Positions 56,615 to 64,000 of a stretch of DNA of 64,000 nucleotides are shown here, one piece after another. Origin of the DNA: Aurantimonas coralicida (GTDB lineage: Bacteria; Pseudomonadota; Alphaproteobacteria; Rhizobiales; Rhizobiaceae). Position numbers and translations under genes: made by a program. The stretch is from positions 1-64,000 of the forward strand of contig DRFF01000174.1 in the NCBI GenBank assembly GCA_011050685.1. The letters run 5' to 3'. Numbering within the stretch: the first letter of the stretch is position 1; each line of letters opens with the position of its first letter. The notes beneath the pieces are model-generated. The model was not told where the DNA came from. It worked only from the letters and a program-made list of their open reading frames with translations, and searched no databases.

Positions 56615-57766
56615 CTATCCGGTCGCCCGGCCGCCGGCGGTTTCGTTGTCGCGGAGACGGCGGACCCGGTCGGCGAGGGTGACCTGCTTGGCTTCGGGGT
56701 CGCTGGAAGAAGACGGGGCTTTCTCGGCCTCTTCGAGAATCGTGTCGATCGGGGAACCGGTTCCCTCGGCCTTGGCGGTCAAATGAACGACCCGCGCGGC
56801 GATGTCACTGATACGCTGGCGCAAATCCGCCTCTTCGAGATGCTCCTCGCCGAGCGGATGCTCGGGTAGATCGAGCGCATCTCGGACGCTTTGGCCGATT
56901 GTCGGCTTGGACGGGGGGACCGCTGCCTTGCGGGTTTCGGGTTCGTCGGTCACTGAGGGCTCTCGGCCGTCCATCGGCACGTCCGGGACGTCCTGCTCGA
57001 TCATGTTCTCGTCAGGAAGCAGACCGGTTGGGCGCGGCCCGTGGGCAGAGACCTGTTCCTCTTGATCGGCCAGACGGGCCGTGAGCCGGATCACTTTCTC
57101 TTCCAGTTTGCGTGAGGCGACCTTTTCCCTGTGAAGACGACCCTCGAGCGTATTCAACTCGCCGCGTAGCCGCTCGACGGCACTCGCCTTCTCGCCTTCT
57201 CGCCGTTCGGCCGAACGCAAATCGTCGGATACGCGCTCCAGCTTGCTGTCGAGGGTAAGGGTGTCGATCTTCCTCTCTTCCGCGATCTGGGTGAGTTCGC
57301 GAAAGCGCGCTGCGAGATCGTCCATTTCGTCCGTGCTGCGTTCGAGATCCAATTGCGTCTCACGCAACTGACTTTCGAGGCGACCATACTCTTCCTCACG
57401 CGATGCCAGCGCTGCCGCAAGCTCCTTGAGGTCGCTCTCCTGCTGGGCCACGGTCTCGGCCAGACCGCGCCTGTGCGCACGCAACTCTGCATTCTCGCGC
57501 GCTACACGTCCTGCGTCCGCTCGCTCCAGCGCGGCCTTGTCGCGCATCGCCAGCGCATCCATCTCCCGTTGCCGGGACTGGAGCGCGGCCTCGGCTCGAA
57601 CATGATCGAAGCTGGCGCGAATTTCGTTCACGCTGGACGGGATCGTTGCCTCGAACTCACGCCGGGCGAGCCGCTTGGCGCGACGCCAGATCACCGGCGC
57701 AACGAGAAGCGCGGGCAGCATCGCGGCGAAAAAGCCGAGGAGAAAGGTCAGGCCGGTGGCGATCAT
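56615..57766 (-). CDS. membrane-anchored coiled-coil protein, unknown function
   Basis: A 383-residue protein with one N-terminal membrane helix (about residues 4-26: GLTFLLGFFAAMLPALLVAPV), a short basic stretch (WRRAKRLARREFEA), and then an almost continuous heptad-type coiled coil from about 60 to 240 (for example LESQLRETQLDLERSTDEMDD). The last 130 residues are acidic and low-complexity with one short helical segment (EHLEEADLRQRISDIAARVV). It resembles RmuC-like or cytoskeletal scaffolds in layout only. Family unknown to me, though its clean length and strong coiled coil show a real gene. Confidence 0.82.
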   Translation of the reverse strand: MIATGLTFLLGFFAAMLPALLVAPVIWRRAKRLARREFEATIPSSVNEIRASFDHVRAEAALQSRQREMDALAMRDKAALERADAGRVARENAELRAHRRGLAETVAQQESDLKELAAALASREEEYGRLESQLRETQLDLERSTDEMDDLAARFRELTQIAEERKIDTLTLDSKLERVSDDLRSAERREGEKASAVERLRGELNTLEGRLHREKVASRKLEEKVIRLTARLADQEEQVSAHGPRPTGLLPDENMIEQDVPDVPMDGREPSVTDEPETRKAAVPPSKPTIGQSVRDALDLPEHPLGEEHLEEADLRQRISDIAARVVHLTAKAEGTGSPIDTILEEAEKAPSSSSDPEAKQVTLADRVRRLRDNETAGGRATG

Positions 57767-57884
57767 GGGGTCCTTCGCGTGAAACTGCCGAAAGAACCTA
57801 TAACGCAGAAGTCGCCATTGGTGCCGCCTCCGGGCAATTTTTCGACGGCGTTTGCCGTGCCGGTATGCTCTTCAGGCAACGCCG

Positions 57885-57987
57885 TTAGAGCGCCATGCGC
57901 CTGTCCGGACGCACAGAGGACGCGCTAACAGTTTGATTGAGCTTCGGAATCATCAAAAACCGGATTCCACTTTTTGGTCCGATGCTC
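57885..57987. repeat. dispersed palindromic intergenic repeat, copy 2
   Basis: Same two-palindrome structure and largely the same sequence as the copy at 34922-35025. The first palindrome opens TTAGAGCGC and closes GCGCTAAC; the second has arms GAGCTTCGGA and TCCGATGCTC, with the inner stretch AAAAACCGGATTCCACTTT identical in both copies. It lies immediately downstream of eipA and could act as its terminator. Confidence 0.8.
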
Positions 57988-57997
57988 TGCGCATCGG

Positions 57998-58585
57998 TCA
58001 GAATGGGTTCCAGGTCGGCATCGGCGTCAGCTTCAGATAACCCAGATTGACCCCGAGCCGCGCGCCGACGCCGGTCTTGACCGGCACCAGCACGATATTG
58101 TCGCGCGTCAGCACCGTCATGCCGAGTCCGCCGATCAGATAGGCGCTGCCGGACACTCCGCCGAAACGGCCATACACCGCTTCGACCGACGGCAGGTCGT
58201 AGACGAGCATCATCGTGCGCGCGCCGTCACCGCCGACGTCGAAGCCGAGCGAGGGTCCTTGCCAGAAGATGCGGTGCTGGCCGGCATTCTTGGTGAAAAG
58301 CGTGCCCTCACCAAACCGCAGCCCCCCGAAGAAGGCGCCCGCCGCTTCCTCGCCGAGGATATAGCCGTTCGGCAGCCCGTAACTTTGGAATGCCCGCTCG
58401 ACGACCTGAGCCAGGCTTCCCGATGTCGTGCCGAAGAATTGATGCCCGGTCTGGATGACCTCGTCCATGTTGTAGCCGGCCGGATTGGCCTGAGCCATGG
58501 CGGGGGCTGGCGCAGCGAGGCCCGATGCCAGCATCGCGGCCGTGGCGAAAACGAAATTGCGGACCGTCCGGATAATACCGTTCAT
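57998..58585 (-). CDS. eipA: EipA, envelope integrity protein (DUF1134)
   Basis: Periplasmic protein conserved in alphaproteobacteria; Brucella EipA supports envelope stress resistance and virulence, is encoded beside chpT and ctrA, and is CtrA-regulated. The 195-residue precursor has a signal peptide (FVFATAAMLASGLAAPAPAMA) and the DUF1134 core (GHQFFGTTSGSLAQVVERAF, YILGEEAAGAFFGGLRFG, GPSLGFDVGGDGARTMMLVYDL). Start 58585 follows AAAGGAG. No consensus CtrA box is visible in the gap to chpT. Confidence 0.92.
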   Translation of the reverse strand: MNGIIRTVRNFVFATAAMLASGLAAPAPAMAQANPAGYNMDEVIQTGHQFFGTTSGSLAQVVERAFQSYGLPNGYILGEEAAGAFFGGLRFGEGTLFTKNAGQHRIFWQGPSLGFDVGGDGARTMMLVYDLPSVEAVYGRFGGVSGSAYLIGGLGMTVLTRDNIVLVPVKTGVGARLGVNLGYLKLTPMPTWNPF

Positions 58586-58849
58586 GACCGGCTCCTTTCG
58601 AGAAAGCGGGTGTGCCGGCGACGTGCGCCGGGCCCGCATGGCGCCCATCGCGGGCGACTTCCCCGGCATTTGAACAAAACATGCTTTTCAATTGCCTAAC
58701 GCCGAAGCGTCACGAACACATTTCTCTTCGCCGATTGGCCCACCGCCATCGGTTGACGGGAGTCTCGGTTGAAATCATGCTTCGTATCGAAATGGGACGG
58801 GTGATTCGCTGTGATCGCGTCCCCCTGTCTCGATCGAAACGGACCTTTT

Positions 58850-59476
58850 ATGACGACCCTTCCAGAACTCTCCGCGGCTGATCTCGCCGCACTTCTGTCC
58901 AGCAAGCTTTGTCACGATATCATCTCGCCGGTCTTCGGGATCCAGAGCGGATTGGAATTGCTGGACGATATGCCCGGCGACCGGGAGTCGATGGAGTTGG
59001 TTCGGCACTCGCTCAAATCGGCGGTGGCCAAGCTGCAGTTCGCGCGCATCGCCTTCGGGTCTGCGGGTTCGCCGACTGCGACCATCGATCTCAACGAAGC
59101 CAAGACGGCGGCGTTGGGGTATATGGACCATGAAAAGGCCAATCTCGTCTGGGACGGCGAGGGCGGCTACGCGGTGAAGAACTTCGCCAAGATCGTCCTC
59201 AATCTCGTGGTTATGGCCAGCGCCTCGATCAGTCGCGGCGGCGAGGTTCGAGTGGAGATCGAAGCGATCGATCCGCCCCGAGCCAGTGTCCGCGCGACCG
59301 GAGAACGGATTCGGATCCAGCCGCGCCTGCTCGCGCTGCTCAATGGCGATGCCGCCCAGGAAGCCGTGGATGCCCAGGCGATACAGCCCTACTACACGCT
59401 CTTTCTGGCCAAGGAGGCGGGGCTGGCGGTCGTCCATGAAATGAACGATGCCTCGGTGGTGTTTCGGGTATCCTAA
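58850..59476 (+). CDS. chpT: ChpT, histidine phosphotransferase
   Basis: Passes phosphate from the hybrid kinase CckA to CtrA and CpdR. The 208-residue protein resembles a degenerate histidine kinase: the phospho-acceptor His22 lies in SSKLCHDIISPVFGIQSGLE, the dimer helices follow, and the second half is an ATPase-like fold (AKIVLNLVVMASASI) that has lost nucleotide binding. Two GANTC sites (58760-58764 and 58803-58807) lie upstream. Position between eipA and ctrA is conserved with Brucella. Confidence 0.92.
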   Translation: MTTLPELSAADLAALLSSKLCHDIISPVFGIQSGLELLDDMPGDRESMELVRHSLKSAVAKLQFARIAFGSAGSPTATIDLNEAKTAALGYMDHEKANLVWDGEGGYAVKNFAKIVLNLVVMASASISRGGEVRVEIEAIDPPRASVRATGERIRIQPRLLALLNGDAAQEAVDAQAIQPYYTLFLAKEAGLAVVHEMNDASVVFRVS

Positions 59477-59606
59477 AGCTGAACGATCAGCTTCATGCAT
59501 TTTTATCCTTGTTTCTGAACGGAACCGAAAACCCGCTGGGCGTACTACTACGCCACGGTCGACCCCGACACATCGTTCAGGGCGAACCAAGCGGAGTTGT
59601 CAGGCT

Positions 59607-59987
59607 ATGCAAACCTGTCTCATTGTCGACGACGCGCCGGTCATTCGGAAGATTGCTTCCCGCATCCTTCTACAGTTCGGTCTCGCCGTCGAAAGCGTCC
59701 CCAACGCCCCGGAAGCGCGGGAATGGATCAAGCAGAATGGGCTGCCGGACATCGCCATCATCGCGGCGTGTCCCAGTGACAGCGCCGGCCCCGAACTGGT
59801 TGACGAGATGCGCCGAATGGCGAAGGGCACGAGCCTCGTCATCCTTGCCTCGATCGTCGATGCCAATCTGGGGTTGATGACCCGTCTCAAGCGTGCCGGG
59901 GCGACGGACTTTATCTACAAGCCGTTTGAACGCGAAGCGCTTCGGTCCTGGATAGAGCCCTATCTCGAGTCGTCAGCGGCGGCGTGA
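59607..59987 (+). CDS. single-domain receiver lacking the phospho-acceptor Asp
   Basis: A 126-residue stand-alone receiver domain. The acidic pair D8/D9 (IVDDAP) and the conserved Lys105 (IYKPF) are present, but the position of the phospho-acceptor Asp, expected five residues after D48 in LPDIAIIAACP, is Ala53, and the usual LDxxMPxxxG pattern is replaced by ACPSDSAG. It therefore should not be phosphorylated in the normal way. Inserted between chpT and ctrA, it could be a dedicated modulator of that phosphorelay. The frame is intact, so it is not an obvious pseudogene. Confidence 0.87.
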   Translation: MQTCLIVDDAPVIRKIASRILLQFGLAVESVPNAPEAREWIKQNGLPDIAIIAACPSDSAGPELVDEMRRMAKGTSLVILASIVDANLGLMTRLKRAGATDFIYKPFEREALRSWIEPYLESSAAA

Positions 59988-60026
59988 TGCCGGCTTGCGC
60001 TCTAAAGCTGAAGTTCTAACGCTATT

Positions 60027-60060
60027 GGCCCGCCGCGGGAGTTCGGGGCGGGCCTTCTGG
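60027..60060. terminator. hairpin terminator between the receiver gene and ctrA
   Basis: GGCCCGCC at 60027-60034 pairs with GGCGGGCC at 60047-60054, with a 12-base loop and TTCTGG after. The two flanking genes are convergent, so it may serve both. Confidence 0.55.
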
Positions 60061-60082
60061 CTTTGACTGGAATTCGTTGCGC

Positions 60083-60775
60083 TCAGGCCGCGCGTGCCTC
60101 TTCCGGCTCCCGCAGCACATAGCCGCGACCCCAGACCGTCTCGATGTAGTTCTTGCCTTCGGTGGCCGTGGAGAGCTTCTTGCGCAGCTTGCAGATGAAG
60201 ACGTCGATGATCTTCAGCTCTGGCTCGTCCATGCCGCCATAGAGATGATTGAGGAACATCTCCTTGGTCAGGGTGGTGCCCTTGCGCAGCGAAAGAAGCT
60301 CCAGCATGGCATATTCCTTGCCGGTCAGATGCACGCGCTGGCCGCCGACCTCCACGGTCTTGGCATCGAGATTGACGGTGAGATCGCCGGTGTTGATCAC
60401 CGACTGGGCATGTCCCTTCGACCGCCGGACGATCGCGTGGATCCGTGCGACCAGTTCGTCCTTGTGGAACGGCTTGGTCATATAGTCGTCAGCGCCGAAG
60501 CCGAGGCCGCGGACCTTGTCCTCGATACCCGCCATGCCGGACAGGATAAGGATCGGCGTCTTCACCTTGGACAGGCGCAGAGTGCGCAGCACTTCGTAGC
60601 CGGACATGTCGGGAAGATTGAGGTCGAGCAAGATCAGGTCGTAGTCGTAGAGCTTCCCAAGATCGACGCCTTCTTCACCCAGGTCGGTGGTGTAGACATT
60701 GAAGCTTTCCGATTTCAGCATGAGCTCGATGCTCTGTGCCACGGCGCTGTCGTCTTCGATCAAAAGAACGCGCAT
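60083..60775 (-). CDS. ctrA: CtrA, master cell-cycle response regulator
   Basis: Controls replication, division and motility genes through TTAA-N7-TTAA sites. The 230-residue OmpR-type protein is nearly full consensus: acidic E7/D8/D9 pocket, phospho-acceptor D51 ([13 protein letters not shown]), Lys in YMTKPFHK, and a winged helix with [17 protein letters not shown] and [13 protein letters not shown]. The C-terminus ends EEARAA, keeping the Ala-Ala needed for ClpXP proteolysis in Caulobacter. A CtrA-like box lies about 220 bp upstream. Confidence 0.97.
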   Translation of the reverse strand: MRVLLIEDDSAVAQSIELMLKSESFNVYTTDLGEEGVDLGKLYDYDLILLDLNLPDMSGYEVLRTLRLSKVKTPILILSGMAGIEDKVRGLGFGADDYMTKPFHKDELVARIHAIVRRSKGHAQSVINTGDLTVNLDAKTVEVGGQRVHLTGKEYAMLELLSLRKGTTLTKEMFLNHLYGGMDEPELKIIDVFICKLRKKLSTATEGKNYIETVWGRGYVLREPEEARAA

Positions 60776-61143
60776 CAGAAATTCCTCTCAGCCAGCCGTG
60801 CCGAACTTGGATATTCGGTAAGCTCTCGTTGTCTAAATTCGGCCAAAAAATGGCAGGCAATGGTTAACAAATACTCTTGATCCTTCATGGATCTGACCGC
60901 AACGCATCTGCGGGATGGCTCAAGGCACGATGCTTCCGTGGAACCCAAATTGTGCGTTCCCCGATCGGGGTTCGGCGAAATGGGTCAATCTGGTTTACCC
61001 GACCTTAAATCCTCACCCCTATGATTAACGGTGCGCGTAAACAGACAGTTAAGACGCATAGCCCCCGAGGCTTGCCCGAAACCCGTCAAGCGCGTTGTTC
61101 AAGAGTGTTCCGCCAGACGGAGCCTCCAGCTAGGGATTTGAGT
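60776..61143. promoter_or_regulatory. divergent control region between ctrA and fliJ, with a CtrA-like site
   Basis: A 368-bp gap. On the minus strand TTAA (61008-61005), seven bases, then TAAAC (60997-60993) gives a CtrA site with one mismatch. Further TTAA motifs lie at 60864-60867, 61025-61028 and 61049-61052. No GANTC occurs in the gap, unlike the Caulobacter ctrA promoter P1. A CtrA-bound element here could serve autoregulation and the flagellar gene at once. Confidence 0.5.
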
Positions 61144-61512
61144 ATGAAGCGTGACAACCTGGTGCGACTGGCGCGTTTCAAACTCTCGGAAAAGCGTCGC
61201 CAACTCGAGCAGCTGGAGCTGATGATGGGTGAGTTCACCCGGATGGCGGCTGAACTCGATAATCAGATCGTCAACGAGGAAAAAAAGGCTGGAATCAGTG
61301 ACGTCCAGCACTTCGCCTATCCCACCTTCGCCAAGGCGGCCCGAGCCCGTCGCGACAATTTGACCAATTCGGTCAAGGATCTGAAGGTCCAGACGAACGC
61401 CGCCCGGCTGGCGCTGGAGGAGGCCGAGGCCGAACTGTTGCACGCCGAAAAGCTGGAACAGCGCGATGGGGGCCGGGAAGAGCACGACGAACGGCGAGAG
61501 GCCTTCGGCTAG
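61144..61512 (+). CDS. fliJ: FliJ-like flagellar export chaperone
   Basis: A 122-residue all-helical protein (MKRDNLVRLARFKLSEKRRQLEQLE, shown in part as RLARFKLSEKRRQ) with two long antiparallel coiled-coil helices, the FliJ/FlhB-export-stalk layout, ending in a charged tail. FliJ joins the FliI ATPase to the export gate. In this order a fliJ-like gene diverges from ctrA, which supports the call; the sequence alone is low in distinctive residues. ATG 61144 is used. No other flagellar gene is in the window. Confidence 0.75.
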   Translation: MKRDNLVRLARFKLSEKRRQLEQLELMMGEFTRMAAELDNQIVNEEKKAGISDVQHFAYPTFAKAARARRDNLTNSVKDLKVQTNAARLALEEAEAELLHAEKLEQRDGGREEHDERREAFG

Positions 61513-61900
61513 ATCGTGAGGGTACAGGATCGATTCGATCCAATTTCAAGAAATTGATTGATCGTCGTCAATCCGCTCCGGATTCGGACGGCTCATCGGT
61601 TCCCGCTTTGGCGGTTTTCCGTCCCGTCATCGTATCGGAGAGGGCGTAGGTCGCATGAACGACCCGGCCGGAAAAGTTCGGCCCGCAAGCCTACTTTTTT
61701 TCATCAGCTGTTTCCCATCCCCACAACCCGGCAGCCGACACGCCCGTCTGGACCGTAAGCCTGCTCAGACAGAACGGGTTACCTCCGACCCAGGCAGGAT
61801 TTGAAACGTAGCACGACCGGTTGACGCGCTCTTGGGAGCCGTGCCGCGCTCGTTCCACCTGACCGGATGCGGCCGACAGCCGCCGCGGCTTTGAAATCAA
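61513..61900. other. non-coding gap after fliJ
   Basis: About 390 bp with no convincing gene. A GGCCG/CGGCC hairpin (about 61660-61685) precedes a T7 run (61694-61700) by about 10 bases, an imperfect terminator arrangement that could end the fliJ transcript. The rest shows no recognisable feature. Confidence 0.35.
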
Positions 61901-61916
61901 TTCATTCTTATGAATA
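61901..61916. promoter_or_regulatory. ATTC-N8-GAAT palindrome upstream of the Tat-exported hydrolase
   Basis: ATTCAT (61901-61906) and ATGAAT (61911-61916) form a palindrome 54 bp before the hydrolase start, in an AT-rich island of the otherwise GC-rich gap. It fits ATTC-N8-GAAT, which I recall as the operator consensus of SqrR/BigR-type, persulfide-sensing ArsR repressors. The flanking hydrolase and YeeE-type transporter fit sulfur chemistry. No ArsR gene is in the window. Confidence 0.5.
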
Positions 61917-61969
61917 TATGACCGTACCGGCCATCGTTCTGGCCATCCTAAACCGTGGGAACTGAGCCA

Positions 61970-62881
61970 ATGATCAGCCGTCGCGCATTCAATCGAGCCC
62001 TGCTCGCGGGGCTCGCCGTGCCGCTGGCACCCGCCATTGTGGGAAGCGCATTGGCGTCGACCGACGCCGGAACGCTGACGACTGTCAGCGACGGCAATCT
62101 GGTCCTGCCGCTCAACTTCGTTCTGCCCGATATTCCCAAGGCCGAACTCGAGGCTTTGGAGGGAGCGGCTTTCATCCAGTCCGGTGAATTGACGCCGCCC
62201 TGCAACCTGACCCTCGTCCGTCTGCCAGATCGCCTCGTCCTTTTCGACGCGGGGTCAGGGCCGAATTTCATGCCGTCGGCGGGCCGCTTGATCGAGAGCC
62301 TGGAGGCCGCGGAGATCGACCCCGCCGAGATCACCGACGTCGTGTTCACACATGCCCATCCCGACCATATCTGGGGGGTCGTCGATGATTTCGACGAAGT
62401 GGTCTTCCCGGAGGCGACGTTTCACATCTCCGGTGCGGAATGGGACTTCTGGCGTTCGGAGGAAACCCTTGTCGCCGCGCCGGACGATCGCAAGACCTTC
62501 GTCGTCGGGGCTCGCAGCCGCTTTGACGCGATCGAGGAGCGAACCGAGCGCTTCCAGGCCGGTACGGAGATCATCCCCGGAATCGAGGCGATGGGGACGC
62601 CCGGGCATACGCCGGGCCACACGGCCTTCGTGATTCACGCCCTCGATGAGCCGGCGATGGTCGTCGGTGATGCCATCTCCAACGACCCGGTCTCCTTCGC
62701 TCGCCCGGAGTGGCATTGGGGCGCGGATCAAGACCGGGAGGAGGGGGCGTTGACGCGCCGCATGCTGCTCGACCGGCTGGCGGCGGAGAAACTCAGGTTC
62801 GTCGGCTTTCACCTGCCCGACGGCGGGATCGGGCGTGTGGAGGTCGAGGGTGCAGCCTACCGCTTCGTTCCTGCAGGCTGA
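61970..62881 (+). CDS. Tat-exported MBL-fold metallo-hydrolase
   Basis: A 303-residue protein with a twin-arginine signal (SRRAFNRALLAGLAVPLAPAI) and a complete metallo-beta-lactamase site: FTHAHPDHIWG (HxHxDH), GTPGHTPGHTAF, VGDAISN and a final His in VGFHLPDG. It is therefore likely a periplasmic dimetal hydrolase. Substrate unknown; the fold includes persulfide dioxygenases, lactonases and arylsulfatases, and the neighbouring sulfur transporter and possible sulfide operator hint at sulfur metabolism. ATG 61970 is used. Confidence 0.88.
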   Translation: MISRRAFNRALLAGLAVPLAPAIVGSALASTDAGTLTTVSDGNLVLPLNFVLPDIPKAELEALEGAAFIQSGELTPPCNLTLVRLPDRLVLFDAGSGPNFMPSAGRLIESLEAAEIDPAEITDVVFTHAHPDHIWGVVDDFDEVVFPEATFHISGAEWDFWRSEETLVAAPDDRKTFVVGARSRFDAIEERTERFQAGTEIIPGIEAMGTPGHTPGHTAFVIHALDEPAMVVGDAISNDPVSFARPEWHWGADQDREEGALTRRMLLDRLAAEKLRFVGFHLPDGGIGRVEVEGAAYRFVPAG

Positions 62882-62882
62882 T

Positions 62883-63980
62883 TCACTTCCCCGGACCCCG
62901 TTCGATGCGAAAGAAGGCGTAACGAACCGAACCTTCCAGGATATAGGCCAAGCCCAGCCGCGCTCCGATCGCGATCGAGATCAGCACGATCGGCGCCGAA
63001 ATCGACAGAAGCGAGGCGGCCGAAATGCCCTGTCCGATCGTACAGCCGAGCGAAAACACGCCGCCCACTCCCATCAGTGCAGCCCCCGCCAAGTGACGCG
63101 ACAGTTCGCGTGCGTCGTCGCAGGCTTCCCAGCGGACGTCGCGGCGTTGCACGGCGGCGGCCGCGGCGCCGACGACGACGCCGAGAACGAGGCCGACACC
63201 GTAATCGGGCAGGCTACCTGTGACGGCGATGATCTGCAGGATGAGGTCCCCCGGCGGCACCACGAAGGACGCGCTTTCGATCTGAACGGGATCAAAGGAC
63301 CGGGCCGCGATCCATGAGGTCGCCGCCCAGCCGAATGCGACGACCGCGCCGATCCCCACGCCGGCGATGATCTTGCCGTGATCATGGCGAAACGCCGACG
63401 ACCTGAAAATCCATGACCCCAGTAGCGTGACTACCAGGACAGCGACTGTGAACGACAGGTCACGGCCGGCGATCGCGCTCACGAACGAGCCGAGCGACTG
63501 GTCGGGCGACCCCAGCGCGGACAGATCGTAAGCTTGGGAGTCGACGAGGGCGACGCGGCCGACGGCGACAACGCCCCGCTGCGCCGCGAGGGCCGAGAGC
63601 CCCAGAATGACGACCACGATGAGGCCGCGCAGCGACCCTCCGCCAAGCCTTACAAGGGCGCCGAAGCCGCAGGTGCCGACCAGCGCCATGCCGAAGCCAA
63701 AGGCGACACCGCCCAAGATCGCGCCGGTCCAGCCGAAGGAGGGGGAAAGATAAAAGCTTTGCTGAGGTTCGAAGAGACCGGCAAGGCTGAGAGCCTGACT
63801 CAGCACGATGGCGACCATGATCGCCAACCCCCAGGCTCTTAAACCGTTGTCGTCGCCGGCATACCAGCGCCGTTCCAGCGCCGACATCGTGCAGAAATGA
63901 TAGCGTCGCGCGACGTAGCCCATCGCCGTTCCGGCAATCAGGCCGGCCAGCGGCAGCGCGAGGCCGCTTTCCATGAGCAT
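62883..63980 (-). CDS. YeeE/YedE family sulfur-compound transporter
   Basis: A 365-residue membrane protein with about ten helices in two halves. The conserved cysteines of the YeeE (TsuA) thiosulfate channel are present in RRYHFCTMSALERRW, LVGTCGFGALVRLGGGSLRG and FSLGCTIGQGISA. Family members import thiosulfate or export/import other sulfur compounds. ATG 63980 has GGGAGG 7 bases upstream, close to the window edge. It converges with the Tat-exported hydrolase gene, with one base between the two. Confidence 0.9.
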   Translation of the reverse strand: MLMESGLALPLAGLIAGTAMGYVARRYHFCTMSALERRWYAGDDNGLRAWGLAIMVAIVLSQALSLAGLFEPQQSFYLSPSFGWTGAILGGVAFGFGMALVGTCGFGALVRLGGGSLRGLIVVVILGLSALAAQRGVVAVGRVALVDSQAYDLSALGSPDQSLGSFVSAIAGRDLSFTVAVLVVTLLGSWIFRSSAFRHDHGKIIAGVGIGAVVAFGWAATSWIAARSFDPVQIESASFVVPPGDLILQIIAVTGSLPDYGVGLVLGVVVGAAAAAVQRRDVRWEACDDARELSRHLAGAALMGVGGVFSLGCTIGQGISAASLLSISAPIVLISIAIGARLGLAYILEGSVRYAFFRIERGPGK

Positions 63981-64000
63981 GTTGGTGCCTCCCAATGCGC

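Noticed and set aside
60077-60880. A 267-codon plus-strand frame opposite ctrA
   Set aside because: It mirrors ctrA codons, has no recognisable domain and would run through the ctrA promoter.

Overview
The window is a GC-rich chromosomal segment of an alphaproteobacterium, most likely of the order Hyphomicrobiales (Rhizobiales). The evidence is the set of order-typical regulators and gene orders: gcrA, chpT and ctrA together; eipA (DUF1134) beside chpT; phoR-pst-phoU-phoB; purA, a large unknown membrane protein and rpoH; yebC-ruvC-ruvA-ruvB followed by ybgC-tolQRAB-pal-cpoB-tilS-ftsH-glmM; a SAM-II riboswitch on metZ; and an alpha-type 6S RNA before a 5-formyl-THF cyclo-ligase. Dispersed palindromic intergenic elements also fit this order. 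Genus and species cannot be read from the window.

Layout. 1-8.4 kb: end of an unknown membrane-anchored protein, then the phosphate regulon phoR-pstS-pstC-pstA-pstB-phoU-phoB, with a three-heptamer Pho box before pstS. 8.4-10.2 kb: gcrA, whose upstream region carries clustered GANTC sites and a perfect CtrA box, then a DUF5996 gene. 10.3-13.7 kb: argD-argF-hslO, with a promoter and a strong leader hairpin. 13.7-17.4 kb: apaG, a CDP-alcohol phosphatidyltransferase, riboswitch-controlled metZ and a two-domain dCTP deaminase. 17.4-23 kb: 6S RNA, folate cyclo-ligase, a CAP lipoprotein, a TIGR00282 phosphoesterase, TerC and three small accessory genes.

23-27.6 kb is the most unusual part. The Holliday-junction genes ruvC, ruvA and ruvB are in their normal order, but each junction is occupied by a different AbrB/PIN (VapBC-type) toxin-antitoxin module. 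Each toxin stop codon overlaps the start codon of the next ruv gene, and each module has an inverted-repeat operator. 27.6-41 kb: a DUF2254 membrane protein, the complete Tol-Pal envelope system, tilS, ftsH and glmM. 41-53.5 kb: two paralogous outer-membrane barrels with strong terminators, serC-serA (serine synthesis), an EamA exporter, purA, a 620-residue unknown membrane protein, rpoH, an RluA-family pseudouridine synthase and tRNA-Glu(CTC).

53.8-64 kb: glutathione-dependent formaldehyde oxidation (frmA-fghA), a SpoU-type RNA methyltransferase, a coiled-coil membrane protein, then the cell-cycle cluster eipA / chpT / degenerate receiver / ctrA / fliJ. The window ends with a Tat-exported metallo-beta-lactamase-fold hydrolase, preceded by a site resembling the operator of sulfide-sensing ArsR repressors, and a YeeE/YedE sulfur-compound transporter.

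Regulatory themes: CtrA is phosphorylated through ChpT, and GcrA acts with CcrM methylation of GANTC; all three proteins except CcrM are here, and CtrA-type boxes lie upstream of gcrA, ctrA and, more weakly, tolQ. No CRISPR array, rRNA, prophage or insertion sequence was found.
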